DNA of 64,000 nt from Plutella xylostella (Eukaryota; Arthropoda; Insecta; Lepidoptera; Plutellidae), in NCBI RefSeq assembly GCF_932276165.1, contig NC_063988.1:3348001-3412000 (forward strand). The letters run 5' to 3'. Positions 11,854 to 23,800 of the stretch are shown here, piece after piece. The position numbers and the translations under genes were made by a program. Within the stretch, counting starts at the first letter, position 1. Every line of letters begins with the position of its first letter. A model generated the notes under the pieces. It did not search any database. It was given only the letters and a program-made list of their open reading frames with translations, and was not told where the DNA came from.

Positions 11854-14800
11854 ATGAAATTGTTAACTCTTTTTAGTAACATAACTAACCTCAACATGTG
11901 AGTACTTACCCAGATATATTATTTTCTAAGGTACTTACCTACGTATTATAGATTTAAAGATATTAAAGTACCTAGGTTAAGTACCTCCCGAAATGTAAAG
12001 TAAAACATCTAAAGTACCTACCATCTACGTATTAGATACTTACCTAATTAATTATAGGACTCGTATAGTATACTATACCCTATACTATTTTTCAGAATTA
12101 AGGATGAATTTGGACCATATCGAGAATACTTTTCATACGTGCCAATAATAAAACTAGTTTTCCCGCTATTTATCAGCCTGATATTATTATCCATTCTAAA
12201 ACTGTTAAGGAGAAAATCTTCAAACTCTATTCTGGGAAAACGTAAAATTCAAGAAATTGCGTTTCTAAAAGACATCGTTTTAGAAGTACATTATGCAGCA
12301 TGTGTAAGTAAATTCAAAGATTATTACGCTTCACTAACTAATATTTTTCTGTAGGTACTGGCTGGAATTGTTAATCTCAGTGTCTGAATGAGGAAGGCTA
12401 AGGACAGTGTGTTATAGCGCTCTTATTGACTAAACCTATGGGTACTTACCTACCTCCAGTATAAGATTACGCACTCCTCTCCTGCATACCATACCTACCT
12501 AGCATTGTGTGCAAGACGCACACTACAATACGTACTTAACAAAATCTTGTGTCGAAGGCCAAGGAGAGTAGTGTGTTATATCGCTCCTATGAACGAGACC
12601 TATACCTACGAGTATAATATACAGCATTAGAAGATTACGCACTTCTGCATACCATACGTATCATGGCGTGTAAGACGCACACGACATGACGTGACAAAAG
12701 CTTTGCGTCGCGCTCACTCACATCAAAGCTTTGGTCACGTCTTGTCATGAATGTCTTGCGACCCATTGCACTAATGATGAACTTACTGAATGTCGTCCGC
12801 AGTACTGCGGTTCCGACTCGGCGCTGATCCGGCGCTGCAAGGCGCTGCTGGAGCTGTACCCGGCCGCGTGCAACATCCCCATGTACGAACATCAATACAC
12901 GCCGTTCTTGGTAAGTATTGTATATATACATATACCTAGTTATACATTCTCATGGCTTAGTATCCATCCAAACATAAATAGCACATTCCATTCCCATGCT
13001 ACAATGTAGTCATATAGTATTCAAGAGTGCTGACAAGCCAAGAGGATGTTATGACTAGCCACGGTGGCAACGGCGTCACCGCAGGCGATTCTTAGATTTA
13101 AGCTTAGCAAGTAGTTCAGTTCCTGTAGAGACTCCGTCGAGATTAAACGTAATTAATCAAAAATTCTGTGTTTTTAAAAACGGCCTTCCGCGACGCTCTA
13201 ACTTAACTGGCGCAGCCGGTAGGATATTTTCATGCGCTTTTCTCGCGTATAGAGGACTATATTTTGTCTTTCCGTGGGGAAAATAGCGACGTTTTCGCGA
13301 GTGTGAAGAAGAACCAGAAAACAAATAAATTTGTTAAGTGCGTTGGGTACGTTTTTGAGACACATCATCAGCTGACAACTGGAGGATATGGCGAGCGGTG
13401 TGTGAGTAAACCTTTTCACTATCCTGTCTTGTCCCATCTATTCCTTTTTGCTGGTAAACCTAATCTGATAGTTATCTGATTTTCATTTAGAGTACAAAAA
13501 TAGACTCTCTATGTAACTGGTAGTTATCTGATATCATTTAGAGTACAAAAATCGACTCTTTATGTAGTTAAGTTTATAGTTTTAGGTGAATTAGATTAAT
13601 TATTGTGACAAAAATAGCACGGTAGTTATCTAATATCATTTAGAGTACAAAAATCGACTCTTTATGTAATTAAGTTTATAGTTTTATGAAAATTAGTTTA
13701 GTTATTGTGACAAAAATCGCACAAAAAGTAGGCTAGTAATTGTGACAAACATAGCACAAAATTAGATTAGAAATTGTGACAAAAATCGCACAAATTAGGA
13801 TTAATTTAGTTAAGATAATTAGATTAAATATAATAAAATGGCAACTGCCCAAGAAAACCATACAGAAGAGCAGATAAGAATTATCCCGAGAGATCTTTTG
13901 TGTTTGATACCTAAGTTCAATGGTGAACCGGGACACCTAAACCTATATATAAGAAAGTCTCAGTACATTTTGAGGAGCTTTTCCATTCAGGGAAATGCAG
14001 CTCAAAACCTGTATGTTTTTCATGCCATTACAAGCAGGCTCGAGGGCAAAGCTGCGTCTTTGCTCAGCGAACGAGAAGATATAACAACTTGGGAACAACT
14101 GTGTGCATTGCTACTACAACATTTCGGTGACCCTAGATCCGAAGAATGCATCGCAATTACGTTAGAATCGTTAAAAATCAAACCTGGCGAATCGTATATA
14201 GATTTTTGTAGTAGAATTCAATTAACGAAGAGCGCATTACTGTCCAAGGTTAATTTAATTGTAGACGAAGGTGTAAAAGCTGCAAAGATGATCATTTATA
14301 ATAATTCGGCATTAAATGTCTTCCTCTATAATCTACCCGAGGACATGATACGAATAGTTCGTTTAAAGGGATGTACCACCCTAGAGGCGGCTTTAAGCGT
14401 CGTCACTGAGGAAATTAATTTCCAATTTCAATACAACTCGAAAAATAATAAATCCACCAAATTAACTTCACCCCACTCAAATACACCTAATGTTGTTATT
14501 CCACAGCAAAACCCTGGATTTAAGTTTGGAATTAATAATAATAATAATAACCAACAATTCCGTGGTGGCCTAAACCAAAATGCAGGATTTAGACCACAAC
14601 AAAATTTCAAATTTGGTATACCTAACCAACAGATAAATAACAATTTCAGACCCAATAACCCACAGCAAAACTTCCGTTTTGGAATTCCAAACCAACAAAA
14701 TAACTTCAAGTTCGGCATACCGAACCAGCAGTGGCGTCCACCGATGCAACAGCAACTTAACGCGCAACACGGAAAACAAAATAAATTTAAATTCGGTATT

Positions 14801-17800
14801 CCACCTAACAACCAAAACAATAAACCAATAACCACTGACGTCTCCATGCGCACAGCTGCACCCCTTCGACAAAACATGTTACAAGAAAATAACGTCTTTT
14901 ATTCCAACGAATTAGACGCGCAGGAAAATCACCTTTCCTCGGAAAATTACTATTCACCGGAAAACGATGAACAGTACGGCTATTACTCGGATTTTACACA
15001 ATCAGATGACGTAATTTACGAACAAAATGATGAAAACCAGGATTTTCAGATAGAAGCCTCGGAAATAAATCAGAAATAATACATTTAAACTGCGATAGCA
15101 TTTTAAAATTACCACACATAGTACTACCTGAAATAGGGGCTAGATTTATGATAGATACCGGCAGTACTAGGTCTTTCATAAGTCCAAAGCTTGTAGAAAA
15201 ATACTTTACCGACTATAAATTTGAAGAACCCTTCGAAGTCATCAGTACGCATGCCCGTAGTACTCACAGTGAGGCTATATACATCCCTCTACTGAAAACT
15301 TTCAGGAGCACCCTACGACACAAATTCTTTATCTATGATGTAGACAAGAGATATGACGGCCTCATAGGTTCAGATTTGTTAAAACAGTTAGGCGCTACGA
15401 TTAACATGGATCACCAAGTGCTACAGACGCGCGATACGTGTATACCTATTATATATACACCACCTCATGAGATATGTCTGGAACCGCGAACAGAGACACG
15501 CGTTAAAATACCTACCAACTTACAGAACGGTACAGCCATCGTAGACTTCCTTTGTTTCGGTGAAGGCGTTCGTATGCCTACAGCTTTAGTTACATGTGTT
15601 GATTCGTTTGCCCATACTGTAATTCAAAACACAACAGATAAAATTGTCCATTTAAAGTTTTCCGAACCCATTAAAGTCACAAAATTTGATAACGAGGAGT
15701 GCCTAGTCAACTGCACACCGATGGAGATTGACGAAGTAGCTCCCAGAGAAATAGATGACATGCTAAAACAGAACTTATGTAAACTACGTTTGGAACACAC
15801 TAATAATGAAGAACGTCATTGCATACAGCAACTCTGTTATGAATATAGAGATATATTTTATTGTGAAAATATACCACTCTCATTCACAAATCAGGTTAAA
15901 CACCAAATTAGAACCAAAAATGAAGATCCAATCTATATTAGACCTTATAGGCATCCACCCGTACAAAACGAGGAAATTCAAAGACAAGTCGATAAGTTGT
16001 TAAAGGACAACGTAATAACTGAGTCACACTCTCCGTGGAGTGCACCCGTACATCTTGTGCCCAAGAAAATGGACGCAACAGGTGAAAGAAAATTCAGAAT
16101 GGTTATCGATTATCGGCGGTTGAACGAGATAACTACCGACGATCGGTACCCACTTCCGAACATTACGGAACTTTTTGATAAGTTAGGAAAATCAACATAC
16201 TTTTCCACCATTGATTTAGCTAGTGGTTATCACCAAATCGAGATGGAAAAGGCTGACAGACACAAAACGGCATTCACTACCCAGTCCGGTCATTATGAAT
16301 TCACGCGCATGCCCTTCGGCTTGAAAACCGCGCCGGCAACATTCCAAAGGACTATGGATAATGTACTTAGGGGACTAAGTGGCATACATTGTATGGTCTA
16401 TTTGGACGATATTATTTGCTACTCAAATAGTTTACAGGATCACCTGGAAAAACTCCGGAAAATTTTCGATAGGCTCCGGGAAACAAATCTTAAAGTGACC
16501 TTAGATAAGTGCGAATTTCTTAGAAAAGAAGTACTCTATTTAGGACACGTGATCACAAAGGATGGCCTTAAGCCAAATGACGACAAAATAAAAGCAGTTT
16601 TAGATTTTCCGATACCTAAAACACCCACAGAAATAAAAAGCTTCTTAGGCTTAGTCGGCTATTACAGGAAATTCATAAAAGACTTTTCCAAAATAACTCA
16701 ACCGTTAACTTCATGCCTCAAGAAAAGAAACAAGGTAGAAATAACGCCGCAATATATAAATGCCTTCGAAAAATGTAAAGAGCTTCTAGTAAATGCTCCA
16801 CTCCTTCAATTTCCCGACTTTTTCAAGCCTTTCATACTTACTACCGATGCATCAAACTATGCTGTTGGTGCTGTGCTTTCTCAGGGACCCGTAGGATCCG
16901 ATAGACCCATTGCTTACGCAAGTAGGACACTTAACGAAGCCGAAAAGCGTTACAGCACAATAGAAAAGGAGCTACTGGCTATTGTCTGGGCTACGAAGCA
17001 TTTCCGCCCGTATTTATACGGCAGAAAATTCATTATATACACAGATCATAGACCACTTGCCTGGCTCAACTCATTTAAAGAACCCAATAGTAAGCTAACG
17101 CGTTGGAAGTTGCGACTATCTGAATTCAATTTTGAAGTAATATACAAAAAGGGACGTCAAAACACAAACGCTGACGCGCTATCGAGAATTAAATTAAATG
17201 TACTGGATAAAGACAACATTTCAATGGATGTTAATTTAGATCAGGAAAATAGTATACCTATAATCGAATTATCATCAGACTCGGAAAAAACATTAAGCAT
17301 ACCAACAAATAGGCCTAGATCTCCATTTTCCATTCCATCACCCACTTCCAGCACAATTACAGGTAGCGAAGGTAAAGAGACAATTGCATCCGTTACAGCC
17401 CATTCAGCAGATGACATAGACACCGTAGGTATTCCCATTCTGAAAGAAGCCGTAGATACAAAACAAAACCAAATCCTTGTCTATTCCTGGAATAGAAACG
17501 AAATTTCAGTGAAAAACCTATCTAATAAAAAACAATCGATTTTGGAAGTACACTTACCGTTAGATGCACCAAACCTCATCAAAGAATTCCTGAAAACACA
17601 TATTAAACCAAAAAAGAAATATTTCCTTTATTTCGACGAAAAACAACATCGCATCCAATTCACCCAAGCAACAATATCATTATTCCAAAAAGATACGGTA
17701 AAATTATTCGAATGCACGGAAAGAGTAATTTACGTCGAAGACGAAAATGAACAACGCGAAATAGTTCTCAAATACCATCAAGGGAAAACTTGCCATCGGG

Positions 17801-20800
17801 GGATTAAAGAAACCATAACCCATCTCCGTCGTACGTATTTCTGGAATAACATGAATGAAACGGTAGCAAGCATCATTAATGCATGCGAAGCTTGTAAAAA
17901 ATTAAAATACGACCGAAAACCGTTTAAACCCGAATTACAACTCACCCAAACTCAAAACCGACCTTTTGAGGAAATCTTTATCGACCTGTTTTCCATAGAA
18001 GGAAAATCATTTCTTACTATAATAGACGCCTTCAGCAAACTTGGTCAAGCATTTGAAATACCTAACAAATCCACACCTGAAGTAGTAAGAGCGCTTATTA
18101 AATACTTCTCTATATATGGAGTACCCGGAAAAATAAGTTCTGATCCTGGATCAGAGTTCAACAATGTACTTATGCGTGAGACCTTAGACTTTTACAAAAT
18201 CCGTTTACACATAGGGACACCTCATAATCCGACCTCTATGGGTTTAATAGAGCGATTTCATTCAACCATCTTAGAAATATATCGCCTAGCCAAATACGAA
18301 CACAAAATCACTGACGCAGCAACAGTAATGACGTATGCAGTGATGTCATACAACCAAACCATACACTCAACTACAGGTCTTACACCATTCGAGGTTGTTT
18401 TTGGACACACAGACGCTAATAGTACATTTAACGTGAAATTCGAACAACAGTATCACCAAAAACTAATAAGCGATCACGCGAAAAGGACTAAATACCTATA
18501 TAAATACCTAACAGATCATATGATCAATAAAAAGGAGAAGATTATTCAAAAACGCGACGGTGAGACCGACTTTAATATAGATTGCGGTGACACAGTCTTT
18601 GTTAAAGGGGTAAATAACCGACGTAGTAAGAGTAGTAGGGATTCACGGGTTCTGGCTCACTTCCCCGCCTGCTCCACCTGCCCGCCCCTGCCCCCTCCGA
18701 GGCGCTGTCTTTGGCGATCCTGCAAAAAGCTCGCCGCGAATAAACTTTATTAAGGCAATTAGCGCCCCGCGGTTTTATTCGCGATCCGCGACTTTTTCTA
18801 ATTGGAATGAATCTTATTGCGACACGCTTTCCTATTGGGTCCGACTCTTTCCTGTAGTAGTAGGGATTCACGGGTTCTGGCTCACTTCCCCGCCTGCTCC
18901 ACCTGCCCGCCCCTGCCCCCTCCGAGGCGCTGTCTTTGGCGATCCTGCAAAAAGCTCGCCGCGAATAAACTTTGTATACAAGTAAGTACCTATTGTGTAG
19001 GTAGAATATTATCGGTTGATTTTAAGCATATCTACTAACCACTCCTCCTCGCGTTGCTCGTCGTCGCACCTACCTACAGGCTTTCATTAAGTATGAGTGT
19101 GTGACTGTTATTTGAAATAACATGGTATCCAATGGATAATATTTATCAGCCTTACTTCATTCAATGCATTACTAGCGACTGTAATAATTAAAAGACATTA
19201 TTACTGGTGAATTAAACATCCATCTCCGTGTCTTTACTAAATAACATAAAGCGTAAACACTTGTACGCAGTGGCTGATAGCGTTATAAACCGAGTTCTAA
19301 AAACATAGTTATGTAAAGTGAAATCAATAATTATACGTACCTACATGCAAACATTACGTTTTAATTACCTTCCTAAAGTTTTTTTCACCCACCAACGGTT
19401 CGATGCCAAGAATTTGTCCCTAAGTAGGTAATATTTTTTTTGGTAAGCATCCCAAAACAATAAATAACTCCAGATATGTCGCGCTTTGGGTGTTCGATGC
19501 TAACCCTAATCAATCACTCAATATAAGTGCAAAGGTAATATAAAAAATACTGTGGGCTGGCGTCTGAAATAAAAAAACACTAGCTTGTACATACGTGTCT
19601 GCGCGAAGTGTTATGGGAATATCAATTTTATTTGTATGCCGATAAAGGAATCAATGTGGGATTTTAAAAAATGAACAAGTCTCGACCAGTTTTCACCTAA
19701 CACAAGTGTGTTTGGTTTAATCTCGATAAAGATTGGGATCGTGTACAAAAAATACCCCCGAAAACCGCATTCCGCGTATATAAAACGCGCTGCATGTCAG
19801 ATCTCAAACATATCAGCCTGGCTCTCTACTGAGTGAGTTTATAATTATTGTGTATTGTGCTACATAGATACCTGCAGCGTCCAGACATATGAATGTAAGT
19901 TATGTTTTGTATCTAATCACTTTCCGTTGAATATGTATAATAGTCCATTACTTTGTGTACATTGCATGTGAGTCAAAAGCACCTCAGTGTTTTAACTTAC
20001 TTTTATTCTTACCCGTATTTTTTGTGCAAGTAACACTATAGTTAGTTGTCATGGCATAGTAGGTAATTCGTTCACCCATTTCATCAGTATTAAACCGTAA
20101 CTTTACGCATGTCTCTGCTTTCCACCCCCCAACATAAGATAATGTGCATCATCTATTTTTTACCGTAGTAAAACCAAGTAAATTTATTTGTTTTAGCCAT
20201 CAACAATAATTGACGACTGCGACTACACGATGAAAAATTACTATTATCCGAGCCCTAGTGATGATGAAATACTATCACCATCACTTCTCCTGAAAAAACC
20301 GACTAAACGGATTCACGAAAATATTGATTCATATTTTGAAACTCCCTCGAAGAAATCTAAGAGCAAAACATTATCTTCGACAGTCGGACGTGCTGCCTGC
20401 GGGGGTATTTCATATATATCCACCAATGAAGACGACGGATCTAAAGCGTCACACCTCATAAAAATTGAAATGTACGATATGAAAAAATTGAAAGATTTAC
20501 CACCCAGCGAACATTGGAAAAAAGCTGATATGCGAATCAAGCTGTATTGCACCTCTGATCATATTCTTTTCCATGATACTAATCAACTCATGTTTTCTAT
20601 AACAAAACAAATAGCTACAAAGACAGATTGCAAAAAATATTTTCTCGAGACATCGAAGTAAAAATAATAATGTACCACGACCCCCGGCGCACAGACCACA
20701 CACAACTGCTACACTACCGAGACGCCCCTCTATTTCCTTCGTACTATATAAACACGCGACATTGAACTGTGACTACACTTCCCTTCTCAAACTCAGCTGC

Positions 20801-23800
20801 AAACATGGATCTCTCTCTCGATTCGTCAAGCTACGATGCAGAGCTACTGAAGGCTTTAGCTGACTACGAAAATCAGGAAACGTACGTAAGTGAACAGTTA
20901 TTTTATTTTACTATTTCTATGTATACTTATATGTAATTTGATGAAAATAGTGATGGTGTGTGAATATTAGTGGGGAGGGGGTGGATACACGCAGTATAAA
21001 TGTTTTATTCTTAAATTTGTACTCTCACAACTGTGTTTGCGTTCAATTGTTTAACAATGATGAATTTTACTTATGAAGATTTATTACTTTTAAACAAAAC
21101 TTTATTGTTGGATAAATTTAATAAATACATTCGATTATGGTATATAAATGGGGTCTTACCATCTTCACTTAAAAATGATTCAAACGTGATTCCTTTTTAC
21201 ACCCCTTGTAAAGGACATCCTATCAACTCTTCTTTATTAAATAATACCGATGAGATAGATGGAGTACATATCATGCAAGCATATTGTAACACTTGTACAA
21301 GATCGGAGACTAGCACATCAATTTCATTAGGTAGCTACTAATAGTTAAATATCTGGATAGGACAATGCAAATATTCTGTATAAATTATGCTTTTAATGTC
21401 TATGTATTTCAACTAAGTTGTAATTTATTCATAGATTAACTGGAAATGGAAGAAAAAGAAAATGGGGTGATGTCATCACCCCTTCAACGTCGGCCGCTGC
21501 AACGAACAACGACCCCTCCCAGGCAGCCCTCCAGGCAACACCTCTAGAAGAAGATACCCCTCCAGGCAACAAAATTAAATGTGATGCGTGTCAAGTTCAC
21601 ATTGGGAAGAGGTACTTTTCACGTCATTTAAATAGCAAATTACATAGGGAAAAGGTTTTAAGAAACCATGAAACATTAGAAAATGTGAAAATAATTGAAA
21701 GCGCATTTGGACAACGAGTGAAATCCTATCGTATTCAGCTCGACTCATCTAATTTAAATAGTTCTGTATCAACAGATTGTGTAATAACACCCGAGGTATA
21801 CTTCGAAAAAATTAAAAATAAAATATTTAAACTACTAATGGATAACATAGATTGCCATTCATTCATCAAAGTAAATTTTGTTTTACACGCAGAATTCATT
21901 CAAATCACTAAAGACTTAGTTAATTCTTTCGATTTCCAGGGGTATAATTATAGTTTTTGCAAGGGGGATGATATTGAGTTAGATTTTGAACAAGTTGTTG
22001 TTGAGTTTTCCAACAAATTAGGCGAATTCGAAAAAAAGGACAGTGGATGGAGTCTAAAAAAAATCTTATATGTTGATATGAACGTAAATAAATTTAATCC
22101 ATTGCGGGGCTCATCATATATTGATTTACCAATTGATATCAAACATAAAAAAGCAGTACTAAATATAAAAAACTCAGATTATGAATGTTTTTCGTGGGCA
22201 GTGTTAGCGGGGTTATACCCCGTAAATAAAAATGCAGAGAGAGTGGCAGCATATTTACCCAACAAAAACAAATTAAATTTTGGTGACATAAATTTTCCAG
22301 TAAAACTACGAGATGTGAAAAAATTTGAAAATTTAAATAATATGAGCATTAATGTTTTTGGATTAGAATACAATAATGAAACAAAGAAAAATGAAATCAT
22401 AGGCCCCTTACATTTTACGAAACATCGAATGCCTACTCATCTAAATTTATTATATTTAACAAATGGCTCGAATGGTCATTATTGCCTCATAAAAAACATG
22501 TCTCGATTACTTAGCAAGCAGATAACCACATCAAATGAAGCAATTCATATTTGTGATGGGTGTCTTTTACATTTCTCAAACAAAGAGCATCTCAATCTGC
22601 ATCAAAAAAATGATTGCGTTAATATACGAACTGAATTACCTAGTGCACGAAACACAAAACCCAACTGGTTTGGAGAGCACACGAGTAGTGATAAGTTAAA
22701 ATTCGATAAATATGACAGACAGATGAGAGTGCCCTTTGTGGTGTATGCAGACTTTGAAGCGTTTGTTACGCCAATACCATCATGTGATAATGATCCCGAG
22801 AAGTCGCATACAAATAACATTCAAAAACATAATGTTTACAGTTTCGGTTACTATCTAAAATGTGCGTATGATGATAAACTTTCCAAGTACCAAACTTATA
22901 TGGGTGAAGATTGCCCTAACGTATTTCTAAAATATTTAAAAAAAGATTTAGAGCTCATAACTAAAAAAAATTCTTTTGTTAAATCACCTTTGCCATTGAC
23001 GGATGAAGATAAACTTAATATATCTCAAAGTCAACAGTGCTATATTTGCAGTAAAGATTTAAATCATGATGCCACCATTGATCATAATTGGCACACTGGA
23101 GCTTATAGTGGAGTTGCGCACAGCATGTGTAGTTCAAAATACAATCCACCTAGATTTTTACCTGTATTTCTACATAACTTAAGCAATTATGATGCACATT
23201 TTATCGTACATGCATTAAACTTTGATTCAGGAAAAATCGATATTATACCCCAAAACAAAGAAAAATATATTTCTTTTTCTAAACAAATTAAAGTGAATAA
23301 CCATAATGTTAGCTTGAGGTTTCTCGATTCGTTTAAATTTATGGCTAGCAGTCTAGATAAGTTGGCTCAAAATTTGAGGTCTGATCAATTTAATGAGCTC
23401 AAAAGAGTATTTCCAAAGGAGGACGATTTCAAACGATTAATAAAAAAAGGTATATATCCCTATGAATACACCACGTCTTTTGATAGTTTAAAACAGTGTT
23501 TTTCAACCTGTGGGTCGCGACCCCCTGGGGGGTCGCGAAGCTTCTGTAGGGGGGTCGCCAAAGGGCGAAAAAACAGGGAACTTTAATAAAAAACAATAAA
23601 TACCATTAGTATTAATTTATTAAGAAAGACTCTTACTTTAAAAATACTTTTACTTAAAATTTTCTTAAATGCAAAGGCTGATCTTGTTTTTTATTAATTA
23701 AATTACCTCATTGTGGGTCTGTTTTAGTACAATAAACCACATCCACACAGTAAGGCAGATTACACAGAAGACCGAAGATTATAATCAGCCTCTGGGTACA

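Larger units (their letters stand above)
18631..20718 (+). repeat. Left terminal inverted repeat of the Polinton
   Basis: The 2088-bp arm pairs with 34245-36332. Coordinates map one-to-one (position p pairs with 54963 minus p) at every landmark checked, so there are no net indels. Pairing decays just past 20718 (CTACC then G versus A). The arm carries a whole small spliced gene with its own TATA box. Confidence 0.92.

Noticed and set aside
14428..14877. 149-codon minus-strand frame rich in Leu, Cys and Trp
   Set aside because: Mirror of the Asn/Gln-rich FKFGIP repeat region of gag, not a membrane protein gene.
18631..18753. Apparent extension of Pol by about 40 residues
   Set aside because: This is Polinton TIR sequence read through in frame by chance. 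The true continuation is at 36339.
23494..23586. Apparent C-terminal end of PolB
   Set aside because: The last 31 codons before the stop are hAT sequence; the polymerase continues at 26016.
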